64,000 bases of DNA from VRUE01 sp963747765 (GCA_963747765.1 CAVVGH010000002.1:62001-126000); one strand, 5' to 3'; counted from the first letter of the stretch, positions 38,047-47,472 are shown. Program-made: numbers and translations. The notes: generated by a model not told the origin, from the sequence alone.

Positions 38047-40656
38047 CTACGTCCCCCGGCTCATGTTGCGACGGTGCGCGCGCTGAGCCGTCTCACGGCG
38101 ATGTCGACGCACCCGCTCGGTCGTTGTCGCCAGGCGGTCCTGGTTGTCGGCACCTGCGGTTGGCTCACCCTGGCTTGCGGCCTTGCCGCCGCTGCGAGCG
38201 TCGCCGCCGGTCGCGGCGCCACCGGCAGCGCCGCCACCGGCAGCGCCGTTTGCGCCAGCGCCGTTTGCGGCCGGAGCGCCACCGGAAGTGCGAGCGCCAC
38301 CGTTTGCGGACTGGCGGTTGGAGCCGTCGCGAGCTTGGACGGTGGCCGGGCCCTGGGTGGTGCGTCGCATCCGCTCGACCGGCTCGTAGCGGGTGCCGAC
38401 AACCCGCTCCGGCCTTTCGGAGGCCGCCACCAGCTGTTCGCGGTCTCGCTTGGTTGCCTTCGCGATCGCCCCTTCGGCCCGTTCGCGGTCCTCGCCTCGC
38501 AGGCTCTCGAACTGGGCGCGCTCGTAGCCGGCTCGGTGCGCGTGGTCGGCCGGGTCGCGCGAGCCCGCGAGCAGCTCCCGGTCCTCGGCGCTGAATCGCT
38601 CCAGATCGCGGTCGCTCCAACGGCGGCCCAACTTACGTTCGTTGGCATCGACCTGTCGCAGCAGCTCCCTGGCTTGCTCGTATTGCTGGCGCTCCCTTTC
38701 GGTGGCCGGTTTAGGCGCCTGTCCGGCGGCGGCGCCTGCTGTGCCGGGCGCGGCCTTCCGGGCGTCGCCGGCACCCTGCCGGCGCGAGGCGTCGGCCGCC
38801 GCCGCCGCGGTGGTCGCCCTTACCGTCGCGCCACTGCCAGCCGAGCGAGTCGCCCCGGCGGCGCCCTCGTAGGCAGCGACGGTTTGCGCGGCTTCGCGAT
38901 GGCGAAGCTCCGCCAGCCCTCGGGCGCTCTCGTTCAGCCTGCGCTTGACGCTGTCCTGTGACTTGAAGTCGTCGTCGCCGCCGAACCCCCGTCGCACCGC
39001 TTGGGCGGTCCTCTGGCCGGTGCCGCGGATCGTGCCGCTGACTCCCTTGGTCAGCCGCCGTCCCATTGCGTAAGCGGCGATCTGGGCAACCGGCGAGATG
39101 GCTCGGCCGCCCTCGACGTCGCCGACGCTCATCCAGGCAACAAGGCTGACCCGCTTCAGAAAGACAGCCCACGCGAACGCGCAGGTGAGCAGGAATCCGG
39201 TCGCATCGCCGAAGCTGCCGAAGATCGCCATCCCGAGCAGGACCACCGAGAGGAAGGCGGCATACACGACCTTCGCCACCGTTGCTCCGATCAACGTCAG
39301 GCCCCAGGTCTTGAACGCCTGGCGCCCCGAGTCTCCCAGCATCGGGAAGAACAGCGCGAAAGGCGCCGCCAGCAGCAGCACGAAGGCGATCGCGGCCTGC
39401 GTGAACAGCCGGATCGCAAGCCACGCCAGAAGCAGCACGGCGCCGAGCAGGCCGATGGCGAACAGCGCCAGCATCGACAGGCGCGTCAGCACGCCATCGC
39501 CACCCTGGGCAGCCACCTTCGCCCCGTAGGTGTCGGCTTCGTCCTTGCTGAAGTAGTTCCAGAGCTCCTGCCGGGCCGGGCTGCCCGGCGAGGAGCGCAG
39601 GTAGAGGTCGATGACGCGCCGTGGCTTCCCGTAGCGCTTGCGAGCGAGCTTTTCGCACACACCGGCCGCTTCGTCGTTGCCGAGGTGTGCCGCCTCCGCC
39701 AGCAGGGTCAGCGCTCCGACGTCGTCGCAGAACTTTTCGTTGGCACGCTTCACGGCCTCTGCCGGCGGATGGCCGAGCGCCCAGTGCACGTCCGAGAAGT
39801 CCAGGCCGGCGAACGGCACCTCGACCAGTCGCGACCAGGTTCTCGACATCGATTCCGCGTAGGTGCCCATCGGCCGCGAGAGCGACCCCGACTGCGGGGC
39901 GCTGATCGCGGTCACCGCAACCTTGTCGGCGATCCTTGCCAGGTTCCCGACTGATGCCGCCGGCTGGTGCACGATCCAGAGCCCGACGATCAGCATCGCG
40001 ATCCCCGCCAGCGTTCCACCGAGGCCGGCGGCGAGCTCGCGCCGCAGCAGGCCCTTGTAGGCGAACCAGATTCCCCCGGCGACGATCGCGGCGCTGAGCC
40101 AGGGGTCGGTGATTCCCCGGTAGATCCGACCGAGCGCGGCCACCACCTGGCTCATCGCGTGCCCTTCGGCGAACGGGTTGAGGCCAAAGGCCAGGCCGAG
40201 GAGCTCCAGCACCAGCTTCAACACGAAGATCAGGCCGAGCCACAGCCCGTTGAGGATCATCACGAAGCCCTTGGCGAAGGTTCCGGTCGGCGCGTCGATG
40301 CCCGTGTCGATGAAGATGTCGAAGCCGTAGTTCGCGGCCGGGTACTGGCTCTCAGGCGTGCCGTTCACCTGGCAGCTGATGCGCGTCTGGTGGGAGCGGA
40401 TCTGCCCGGGGAAGTCGCACACCGGGTTGCGCAGTCCAAGGCCCGCGATTGGGTCCACCTGCCCGGACCCCCCGAGCTCCTTGACGTTTGTCAGGGCGCC
40501 CAGGTTGCGCGGCGGCGGCGGCGGTGCCCGTTCGCCACCACCACCGCCCCGCCGGACTGCGCCCGCCCCGGGTGCAAACCACGCGAAGACCACCAACAGA
40601 GCCGCGGCCAGAAGGGCCAGGTTGACCCAGCGACCTGTCTCAGACCACCGGCGCAC
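38047..40656 (-). CDS. VirB6/TrbL-like polytopic channel protein (locus B)
   Basis: The 869-aa product starts at GTG 40656, overlapping the virB4 stop; the frame is open further upstream but that is antisense noise inside virB4. A signal-like helix (WVNLALLAAALLVVFAWFAP) is followed by a secreted part with two cysteine-containing strands, then about eight membrane helices between residues 145 and 560 (including LLGAVLLLAWLAIRLFTQAAIAF). The C-terminal 300 residues are charged, Ala/Arg/Glu-rich and cytoplasmic. Same plan as the locus A VirB6, but not closely similar. Confidence 0.85.
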   Translation of the reverse strand: MRRWSETGRWVNLALLAAALLVVFAWFAPGAGAVRRGGGGGERAPPPPPRNLGALTNVKELGGSGQVDPIAGLGLRNPVCDFPGQIRSHQTRISCQVNGTPESQYPAANYGFDIFIDTGIDAPTGTFAKGFVMILNGLWLGLIFVLKLVLELLGLAFGLNPFAEGHAMSQVVAALGRIYRGITDPWLSAAIVAGGIWFAYKGLLRRELAAGLGGTLAGIAMLIVGLWIVHQPAASVGNLARIADKVAVTAISAPQSGSLSRPMGTYAESMSRTWSRLVEVPFAGLDFSDVHWALGHPPAEAVKRANEKFCDDVGALTLLAEAAHLGNDEAAGVCEKLARKRYGKPRRVIDLYLRSSPGSPARQELWNYFSKDEADTYGAKVAAQGGDGVLTRLSMLALFAIGLLGAVLLLAWLAIRLFTQAAIAFVLLLAAPFALFFPMLGDSGRQAFKTWGLTLIGATVAKVVYAAFLSVVLLGMAIFGSFGDATGFLLTCAFAWAVFLKRVSLVAWMSVGDVEGGRAISPVAQIAAYAMGRRLTKGVSGTIRGTGQRTAQAVRRGFGGDDDFKSQDSVKRRLNESARGLAELRHREAAQTVAAYEGAAGATRSAGSGATVRATTAAAAADASRRQGAGDARKAAPGTAGAAAGQAPKPATERERQQYEQARELLRQVDANERKLGRRWSDRDLERFSAEDRELLAGSRDPADHAHRAGYERAQFESLRGEDRERAEGAIAKATKRDREQLVAASERPERVVGTRYEPVERMRRTTQGPATVQARDGSNRQSANGGARTSGGAPAANGAGANGAAGGGAAGGAATGGDARSGGKAASQGEPTAGADNQDRLATTTERVRRHRRETAQRAHRRNMSRGT

Positions 40657-43114
40657 CGCGCTGCTCCTCGACCGGCTCGGACACCCGGGCGCGAGAACCG
40701 TCGCTGTTTCCCGAGTGCGGTGTGGTGTCCAGCTCCCTGAGCAGCCACGGTGGGGGATCGATCTGCATCGGCACCACCTGGCCGGTGAAGTCCCGCATAT
40801 AGCAGCGGCCCTCCCGGTAGCCCAGGAGCCTCTGGATCGCCATCTCGTCGTCGTCGTCGAGCCGCAGCAGGGCGAGCGCCTTGCGCGCCTCGCCCTCGGT
40901 CTCCACCCCAAAGGCGAAGAGCGTTCCGACCAGCGGCTCCAGCTCGGCGGTGTCGCCGAGCATCTGCGTGGCAAGGATCGGCGTGATGTTCTGGCTGCGG
41001 CCGAGCCGGCTGATGCGCTCCAGCAGCGCCCGGCCCTGCGTATCGGAGGTGAGCGCCCACGCCTCGTCCATCGCCAGGACGGAGTGGCGCGAGGTGTCGG
41101 TCGCGCAGAGCCGCAGCGCGTAGGCGGCGAGCAGCCGCAGCACCGCGAGGCTCGTCCGCTCCTCCTCGAGCAGCTCGGCGCGCGCGGTTCCAATCAGCGG
41201 CAGGGTCAGGTTTCGGATCCGCAGCGAGACGACCTGTGCGTCGCCGACCTCCGCCAGCTCGGTCCGCGGCGTGCCGAGGCCCAGCTTCGCCAGCCCGCTC
41301 GAGCAGTGGACCTCGACCGCTCGGGCCGCCTCGACGGCATCCGCCTCGCCCGACGCCGCCATCCTCTCCAGCACCTCGCGGCAGCTGCTCGCACCGGCCG
41401 CGGCCGCCTCCGAGACGGCGAGCCGCAGTTGCGTCTGCCACTCCGGCTTGACGGGCGCCGGAAGGATCGAGACGAGGAAGTTGTACGTGAGGTCCTCGCG
41501 CGTCTCCTCGGTTCCGATCCGCATCGGGTCGAGCCGGCCGCTGTAGCGCTCGTCCCCGGAGAGCTCGACGGTCTCGATCCGGTCGGCAATGCCGGGCAGC
41601 CGCTCGAGGTGGTGGTCGCCCTTGGGGTCGATGTCGACGATTCCCGAGCCCTGCAGGGCGGCCTGCCACTCCACCATCTGGACGGCGATCGTCTTGCCGG
41701 AGCCCGGCGCCCCGGTGAACAGGCAGGTCGGGGGCCGGTTCTGCTGGCAGGCCTCGGCGGCGTCGAACTGCACGGGCTGCCGCGAGCCGGTCAGCGTGTG
41801 GCCCAGATAGGGGCCGATGCGCGATCCGGCGTGTGAGATCGCGTGCGGCACCATCGCGCCGAGCTGGTCGGGGAGCAGGTGCTCCTTGTACTCGGGGAGC
41901 GGGAAGATCGTCGCCGGCAGGGACGCGATGAAGAGCCGGTGCTGCTCGCCGCCCGGCCGGTGGAGCTGTACACGGCCATAGCTCTCGCGCAGGCGCTCGA
42001 CGCGGTCCTCGAGCTCGTCGGGGCTGCGGCCGGCGACCGCCAGTGAGAGCGCGGTGCGCAGCAGGGGCGGCCGATCTCCACTGCCCAGGACCGCCTCCAG
42101 TTCGCGCGCCGCCACCGGCCTCTCGGCGGACTCCACCGACGGCCCGTGCTCGCCCTGCGACTCCTCGTGAGCCATGTGGTCGGCGTCGATCTTCCGCTTG
42201 GCCACCTCCTTGCGAGCGTCGCGGTTGTCGATAACCTCGACCGAGAGCGTCGCGTCGACGCCAAAGCCAACCTCGAGCGGCGCGAACATCAGCTCGGCGG
42301 CTGGGCCGGGGACGATCGCTTCGTCGGGCATCGCGCCGACGACCAGCATCGTCTGGTGCGCGTGGCCTCGCTCGGAGTCGACCACAAGCGAGCGACGGTC
42401 CACGGTGACGCGACTCTCGTGCAGGCGCAGCATGTCGTACCCGTACGGCTCGAAGCGCTCCTCTCCCTCGCCGTCCAGGAAGCTCAGCGCCTGCGGTGCG
42501 AATCCCCCGTTGTCGTCCGGTTCGCCCAGCCCTCTGGTGTAGGCGCGGCGGATCAACCCGGCCAGCCGCTGGGCGCCGACGCGCGTGCATTCCAGGTAGC
42601 CCAGCACCCGCTCGAAGACCTGTTCCTCTTCGCGGCGCATGGCCGCGACCTGCCGCTTGCCCACGCCGCGCGTTTCGTCGAATCCGAGTCGCTCGGAGAC
42701 GGTGTCCCAGAGCTGCGCGCCGACGTCGAAGAGGCCACCGAAGGCCCGCCTGGCGGCGCCCGGGACGAGGCGCACGGCCAGGTAGATCTCGGGCCGCAGC
42801 ACTTCGCGACGTTCGAACTCGGCTCGGTGTTCGGCCAGGTGCTGTTCAAACCGCTGGCGCTGGCCGTGCCGCGCGTCGAGCGTGCCGAGGGCCCGCTCCA
42901 TATAGGCGTCAGCGTCGAAAGCGCGCGAGATGCGCAGGATCTGGAAGTCGGCCCCGATCGTGTAGGCGAGCGCCTCCAGGCGCTCGCCTACCTCAATCTT
43001 TCGCCCGTCGGATAACCCCGGATAGCTCTGCCCCTCGAGCTCGTAGACGGCCCAGGCCTCGCGCGGGGTCCGCAACACCAGATTGCCCCAGAAGAAATAG
43101 TGCGGCGGCCTCAC
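40640..43114 (-). CDS. VirB4/TraC-like T4SS ATPase (locus B)
   Basis: The 824-aa product starts at ATG 43114, overlapping the previous stop (ATGA). Walker A is GAPGSGKT (K474) and Walker B VLAMDEAW (D683-E684), followed by LGRSQNITPILATQM. The N-terminal 440 residues are the family's channel-contacting domain. Drives assembly of the T4SS. Compared with the locus A VirB4, the identity by eye is low, so the two loci are not a recent duplication. Confidence 0.92.
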   Translation of the reverse strand: MRPPHYFFWGNLVLRTPREAWAVYELEGQSYPGLSDGRKIEVGERLEALAYTIGADFQILRISRAFDADAYMERALGTLDARHGQRQRFEQHLAEHRAEFERREVLRPEIYLAVRLVPGAARRAFGGLFDVGAQLWDTVSERLGFDETRGVGKRQVAAMRREEEQVFERVLGYLECTRVGAQRLAGLIRRAYTRGLGEPDDNGGFAPQALSFLDGEGEERFEPYGYDMLRLHESRVTVDRRSLVVDSERGHAHQTMLVVGAMPDEAIVPGPAAELMFAPLEVGFGVDATLSVEVIDNRDARKEVAKRKIDADHMAHEESQGEHGPSVESAERPVAARELEAVLGSGDRPPLLRTALSLAVAGRSPDELEDRVERLRESYGRVQLHRPGGEQHRLFIASLPATIFPLPEYKEHLLPDQLGAMVPHAISHAGSRIGPYLGHTLTGSRQPVQFDAAEACQQNRPPTCLFTGAPGSGKTIAVQMVEWQAALQGSGIVDIDPKGDHHLERLPGIADRIETVELSGDERYSGRLDPMRIGTEETREDLTYNFLVSILPAPVKPEWQTQLRLAVSEAAAAGASSCREVLERMAASGEADAVEAARAVEVHCSSGLAKLGLGTPRTELAEVGDAQVVSLRIRNLTLPLIGTARAELLEEERTSLAVLRLLAAYALRLCATDTSRHSVLAMDEAWALTSDTQGRALLERISRLGRSQNITPILATQMLGDTAELEPLVGTLFAFGVETEGEARKALALLRLDDDDEMAIQRLLGYREGRCYMRDFTGQVVPMQIDPPPWLLRELDTTPHSGNSDGSRARVSEPVEEQRGAPVV

Positions 43115-43764
43115 TGGCGCCCCGACCCAGCCTCGAATATCACCACTCGCCCGGCCGGCACCGTGAGCGTCTTTCCACGGTGAAGCGCAGGGCCGCCGGT
43201 TGGCTTCACTCGCCAGCGTTTCGCCGCCGCCACTCGCTGCGCTCTATCCGAGCCCGTGCCAAGGGGGACGCCCTCGAGCGATACGCGCACCGGGTAGCGG
43301 AGAAGCATCTTCGCCGGTCCCACGACGCGGCCGCGCGGGTAGCGCGATCCATACAGGTCGGGCGCCATCGCGACCTGTCCGACGGGCACCATCACGCTGC
43401 CGACGCGCGGGCAGCGGCGCAATCCGGCGGTCACCCGAGGCCTCACCCACCAGGCGACGATCCCGAGCAGCGCCCGGTGCGGCGCCCGCCCGTCGACCTC
43501 CCAGCGGGACAGCACCCATGCACCCATCAGCGGCAGTGCGATCAGGCGAAACGACTGCGGAAGCGTCCCAAGCACCTTGGCGAGGACCGGCATGCGGCCA
43601 AGCGCCGCGACGATCGCCAGGCAGCAGACCCAGTAGGCGATGCTGCGCAGCTCCAGGCCCCCCGGCAGGGGGACCCGCCAGTTCTGGACTCTGTAGATCC
43701 GCCAGCGGCCACGGAACACAGACCGGTAGGACCGCACCACCTTGCGTGGGGCATCCGACGACAT
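43111..43764 (-). CDS. TcpE-like conjugation membrane protein
   Basis: The 217-aa product starts at ATG 43764. An N-terminal RSYRSVFRGRWRIYRVQNWRVPLPGGL is typical of the TcpE family of Gram-positive conjugative elements; two membrane helices at about 41-60 and 68-88 follow (IAYWVCCLAIVAAL, FRLIALPLMGAWVLS). The C-terminal 100 residues are a basic, soluble part. TcpE sits at the inner membrane and is needed for transfer. Direct partner position before virB4. Confidence 0.78.
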   Translation of the reverse strand: MSSDAPRKVVRSYRSVFRGRWRIYRVQNWRVPLPGGLELRSIAYWVCCLAIVAALGRMPVLAKVLGTLPQSFRLIALPLMGAWVLSRWEVDGRAPHRALLGIVAWWVRPRVTAGLRRCPRVGSVMVPVGQVAMAPDLYGSRYPRGRVVGPAKMLLRYPVRVSLEGVPLGTGSDRAQRVAAAKRWRVKPTGGPALHRGKTLTVPAGRVVIFEAGSGRQ

Positions 43765-43773
43765 TGCCGCCCC

Positions 43774-44160
43774 TCAGAAGATGATGTTCGCGACACCCTT
43801 GGCGAATGACGCAATCGACTGAGGTGCGAGCAGGAACATCAGGCTCATAAGCGTGACCAGCACGATCCCAACGCCCGCGCCGAGGTTCCGCGAGAACAGC
43901 ACGCTGACAAGCGCGCAACCCGCAAAGGCGATCAGCACCGGCACGGCGTTGTCGCTCAACCAGCCCCCGAGCCGTTGGCCTGCTCCATTCGCACCACCGC
44001 CACCCGAGCCTCCGGATGCCGACTTCGCCACCGCCGCCTCGGCCGTCGCCACCGTCCCGACCGGCGACGCCGCACCGTTCGGCGACGTACCCCAGGCGGC
44101 ACCGACCATCATCAGAGCCATCGTGCTCGTCACCGTGGCAATAGTCATCCTGCGTTTCAT
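43774..44160 (-). CDS. VirB2-like pilin (locus B)
   Basis: The 128-aa product starts at ATG 44160 behind AGGTAGGA. Residues 5-24 (IATVTSTMALMMVGAAWG) are a signal peptide, followed by an Ala/Gly-rich mature start. Two hydrophobic helices at about 72-88 and 94-118 form the mature pilin hairpin. Size and gene position match VirB2-like subunits; 30 bp separate it from the upstream gene. Confidence 0.72.
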   Translation of the reverse strand: MKRRMTIATVTSTMALMMVGAAWGTSPNGAASPVGTVATAEAAVAKSASGGSGGGGANGAGQRLGGWLSDNAVPVLIAFAGCALVSVLFSRNLGAGVGIVLVTLMSLMFLLAPQSIASFAKGVANIIF

Positions 44161-44192
44161 GTCCTACCTCCTTCCAATCCGTTCATGGGGTC

Positions 44193-45074
44193 TCAACTTC
44201 CTGTTGGAATTACCTCGATGAAGTTCACATACGGCCGGTCTCCGTGGACGATCCCGACTTCATATGTGAGTGTGTAAGTCACATGTTTGGAGTCGCGGGC
44301 CGTAACGGTTGCGAGAACGGCGCCGGAGTTCGCACCGCCCAGCCAGGCCAGTCGAACCAGGCGTTCCAGATGCAGCGAGACGGTGGGAAGGGTCACGATT
44401 GCGTCGTCGGAGAGGTCCGCCCTGAGATTCGCCGCCGAGCCGAGGAGGTAGTTGCGCAATACGCGCGCCACCACTTCGGAGATCACCGGATTCGACACGT
44501 CCTCCAGCGACGACGACTGCGCGGCGGTGTTCACAAGCGGGGCTCCCACGAAGCTGGGATAGTCGGCCAGGGAGACGCGCCCGTTGTGGGGATGGCGCAC
44601 CGGAATCGCCAGGTATGCGGGCAGTCGCTGTGTGGATAGGCCGGCGACGACGGTGATGACGCGTCCGCCGGCGATCGAGGGTTGATCGGAGGCTATCTCC
44701 TCCCAGAGCACCTTCTGCCGGCCGGATTCCGGCAGCGCGCCGCCGTTGCGGTCGAGGTTGTCGGGGACCAGTGCAGCCAGTTCGCGCAGCCGGACGCCGG
44801 GCCGGTTGGAGTCGTAGGTCAGGTAGGCGCGGGCGAACTGCAGGGCGAAGCTCCTGCTTGGCAGGTCGGCGCTCGCGGGCAGCGACGGCGTGCTCGGGTG
44901 CGGGGGGGAGACGAGCGAGCGCAGGCCCAGGAGCAGCAGCACGGCCAGCACTGCGATCGCCAGATAGCGAGGCGCCACAGCCCTGAGGCGCGCGAGTCGT
45001 ACGCTCTCCCCGCCGTCGCTAAGGGCCGAGAACATGGCGCCCAACCGCGCGTCGTCTTCGACCTCCGGGATCAC
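44193..45074 (-). CDS. TcpC-like conjugation protein (VirB8 family)
   Basis: The 293-aa product starts at GTG 45074, overlapping the preceding stop (GTGA), so it is coupled to the EFGFER gene. Residues about 36-55 form one membrane helix (YLAIAVLAVLLLLGLRSL) followed by a long extracytoplasmic region of two similar halves (FALQFARAYLTYDSNRPGVRLREL; VARVLRNYLLGSAANLRADLSD), as in TcpC, whose tandem NTF2-like domains resemble VirB8. TcpC localises to the envelope and is essential for transfer. Locus B has both this and a smaller VirB8-like protein. Confidence 0.8.
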   Translation of the reverse strand: MIPEVEDDARLGAMFSALSDGGESVRLARLRAVAPRYLAIAVLAVLLLLGLRSLVSPPHPSTPSLPASADLPSRSFALQFARAYLTYDSNRPGVRLRELAALVPDNLDRNGGALPESGRQKVLWEEIASDQPSIAGGRVITVVAGLSTQRLPAYLAIPVRHPHNGRVSLADYPSFVGAPLVNTAAQSSSLEDVSNPVISEVVARVLRNYLLGSAANLRADLSDDAIVTLPTVSLHLERLVRLAWLGGANSGAVLATVTARDSKHVTYTLTYEVGIVHGDRPYVNFIEVIPTGS

Positions 45075-45682
45075 CGCTCAAAGCCGAACTCCTCCCCGCC
45101 CCCCGAACCGCCACCGCCGTGGGGGGACGGTGACGGTTGCGGAGGGGCTGGGATCGTCATGGGAGCTGGCGACGGCGCCGGGGGGACCGCGGCTGGAATC
45201 GCGACAGTCGAGCCGACGGGCGCCTTGCGTATTCTGGTTTCGCGCTCCGGCATGTGACTGTTACGACTCCTCACTTGGCGCTCCGATGGACCAGCACGTC
45301 GCTTCCGATGGTGCACACGGTGGAGTGACGGCGGGGAAGGCGCCGTCACTCGCGGGGTCGCCTGCAGGGATGGAGACGACACCAATGACGTCGACCGGTG
45401 CGGGTGGGGAGGAGTGTGACCACCGCTGCTTGTGCTGAGCACCGACACACCTATGACGGTGGCCGCGCCAACACCCAGGCCGAGCACTGCGAGGCGCCGT
45501 GGGACAGATGCCGCGCCGTTGCGAATCGTCGTCGGAGTCACATATATGGGTGACTCGACGTACTCCGCATCTATATGGCGCGCGGCGTCGTCCCCCTCCA
45601 GACTGGCGTCTGTTGTGCAGTTCGGCTCGGCGACCAGTGTCTCATCGCCGAGGACGAACACGTCGTGTTCTTTGCGTCCCAT
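45071..45682 (-). CDS. Single-pass membrane protein ending EFGFER
   Basis: The 203-aa product starts at ATG 45682 with GAGGGA eight bases upstream. An acidic cytoplasmic N-terminus (residues 1-60) precedes one membrane helix at about 65-86 (RRLAVLGLGVGAATVIGVSVL), then a Pro/Ser-rich disordered tail with a basic patch (HHRKRRAGPSERQVRSRN) that ends HGGGGSGGGEEFGFER. Paralogous in plan to 26175-26726. Sits between the sigma/anti-sigma fusion and tcpC-like gene and is coupled to the latter. Function unknown; could be a sigma regulator or a substrate of the secretion machine. Confidence 0.72.
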   Translation of the reverse strand: MGRKEHDVFVLGDETLVAEPNCTTDASLEGDDAARHIDAEYVESPIYVTPTTIRNGAASVPRRLAVLGLGVGAATVIGVSVLSTSSGGHTPPHPHRSTSLVSSPSLQATPRVTAPSPPSLHRVHHRKRRAGPSERQVRSRNSHMPERETRIRKAPVGSTVAIPAAVPPAPSPAPMTIPAPPQPSPSPHGGGGSGGGEEFGFER

Positions 45683-45847
45683 CGGTTTGTTCCCTCGCAA
45701 GGGTGACGAGGGGATTCCACCGTTCGATACCCCGCGCCCTCGCCCGTGCGCGATGCGCCAAATCCGGAGATGGTGAGGGTGTTGTGGGGCTCAGGCGCCT
45801 CGCGTGACGGCGTGGTGCTGAGCTCGGACGCGCCGTGTGAAGGCGTA

Positions 45848-45945
45848 GCGGTGGGCTGCGCCTCGCGTGACGGAGTGGCGGTGGGCTGCGCCTCGCGTGA
45901 CGGAGTGGCGGTGGGCTGCGCCTCGTGCGTTGGCGTGGCGGTGGC
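45848..45945. repeat. 30-bp tandem repeat just after the sigma-fusion stop
   Basis: GCCTCGCGTGACGGAGTGGC plus GGTGGGCTGC recurs two to four times with decay. On the minus strand it reads in frame, after the stop, as repeats of EAQPTATPSR. Confidence 0.85.
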
Positions 45946-47472
45946 TCAGCCGCCGAAGCCGAAGGTCTCGCCAGCGCCGGAAGAGCCGCCACCGGAGCCA
46001 CCACCACCGCCCGACGAGCCACCGCTCGATCCGCCTCCACCGCCGGAAGAGCCGCCACCGCCTGCTCCTCCGCTGGTGGGTGAGGTGGTGGTGGTGGGCG
46101 TCGATCTGGCGGTTGCGGAGCTCAGCGACACGGGTGGCGAATTCGTGGCGGTGGAGGACGAGGAGGGTTCGGGTGCGGGGGATCCCTCGAAGCCAAACTC
46201 GCCGCTTTCGGCCTGCTGTTGAGCGCTGCTTTCCGCGCGCTGTGACGTGGCGGGCTTCGAGGCGTGGCGGGCCTTGGCCGAGCGTGATTCGGAGTGGGAC
46301 CGGGATGTCTGCGTGGGCGCCGGCGCGGCTTCGGGTACGGTCACCGACACCGGCGTCGGTGTTATGGGAGCGGAGGCCTGCTTGGCGCGGGCCGGATGCG
46401 ACTCCTTGTGGGGGGGTCCCGGCGTGAGCGGGGTGGAGATGCCCGGGCCGACGATGCCGGTGGCCACGCAGGTCGCCGTCGCCGCAGCCCCCGCCGTGCA
46501 TACCGCAACGATCTTCTGCCCGGTTCCCATCAGAGCCCCGCTGGCCGCTCCGTCGCCGGATTGCAGGACGCCGCTCAGCTTGAACGCGGCGTGCCGCGCC
46601 TTGTCGGCGCCCGCGGTGGCCGTATTTGCGGCCGCTTCCGCCAAGCCCGCCACGTGGTCGACGATCCCGCTTCGACTGGCGCCATCGGCAACCGTGAGCC
46701 CGAGGAGGGCCGCCGAGCCGAGGTCGTGGAGGCTGTCGTGCAGATTCGAGAGGAACGAGCGGCACGGGCCGCAGTGTGCGAAGTGAGCGCGAAGGATCTC
46801 GGCCTCGGTCTCGCTGGCCAGACCGCTTGCGTGCTTCTCGAAGAGCGACTGCTGGGCCAGCTCTCGCATCTGCGGGCAGAACTCAGCATCTTCGATCGAT
46901 TCGAGTCGCTTCCTCACCTGGCGGCTGGCGCGCAGCACCAGCTTCTTTGCGGCCGGCAGGCTGATGTTCAGGTGCCGGGAGATCTCCGGCACGGTCAGCC
47001 CCAGGCCGAAGCGCAGGACGATCGCCTCGCGGTAGTTGTCGCGCATGCGGGCCAGGGCCTCCTGCAGCCGGACGCCGTCCTCGCGCTCCTCTGCAGACTC
47101 GGCCGGGATCGCCCGGTCGGTGTGGGCGTCCGCCGCCGCCTCCAACGCAACCGTCGGTCGCGCGGAGCGCGACCGCAGCTGGTCGATTGCCGCATTGCGC
47201 ACGCTGGTGAAGAACGCGGCCCGCAGGTTCTGGGGTGCCCTTCCGTCCACCATCCTCCGATGCAGGCGGATCACCACTTCGGAGACGGCGTCCTCGGCGT
47301 CTGCGCGACTCAGCGATCCGCCGAACCGCCGCATCACGTATGCCTCGCCGAGCGGACGCAAATGCTCGCACTCCCGCTCGAACCGCCGCATTCGCATCTG
47401 CATCGGTAGGCGTATGGCGGTGGCGGCCTCCATTACTTCACGGCTCCAGAACAGCTCGTTCTCATAGGCCAA
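45946..47472 (-). CDS. Sigma-70 factor fused to zinc-finger anti-sigma domain and membrane tail
   Basis: The 508-aa product starts at ATG 47472. Residues about 30-105 resemble sigma region 2 (DAEDAVSEVVIRLHRRM, AFFTSVRNAAIDQLRSR) and 133-192 region 4 (ALARMRDNYREAIVLRFGLGLTVPEISRHLNISLPAAKKLVLRAS). Residues 195-245 carry C199 and H230-x3-C234-x2-C237, the ZAS anti-sigma zinc site. A membrane helix at about 333-352 (KIVAVCTAGAAATATCVATG) follows, then a Pro/Ser/Thr tail with ESGEFGFEG at about 423-430 and a Gly/Ser-rich end ETFGFGG. A sigma factor covalently carrying its own membrane anti-sigma should be inactive until cleaved. Upstream: SSB and VirD4. Confidence 0.88.
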   Translation of the reverse strand: MAYENELFWSREVMEAATAIRLPMQMRMRRFERECEHLRPLGEAYVMRRFGGSLSRADAEDAVSEVVIRLHRRMVDGRAPQNLRAAFFTSVRNAAIDQLRSRSARPTVALEAAADAHTDRAIPAESAEEREDGVRLQEALARMRDNYREAIVLRFGLGLTVPEISRHLNISLPAAKKLVLRASRQVRKRLESIEDAEFCPQMRELAQQSLFEKHASGLASETEAEILRAHFAHCGPCRSFLSNLHDSLHDLGSAALLGLTVADGASRSGIVDHVAGLAEAAANTATAGADKARHAAFKLSGVLQSGDGAASGALMGTGQKIVAVCTAGAAATATCVATGIVGPGISTPLTPGPPHKESHPARAKQASAPITPTPVSVTVPEAAPAPTQTSRSHSESRSAKARHASKPATSQRAESSAQQQAESGEFGFEGSPAPEPSSSSTATNSPPVSLSSATARSTPTTTTSPTSGGAGGGGSSGGGGGSSGGSSGGGGGSGGGSSGAGETFGFGG

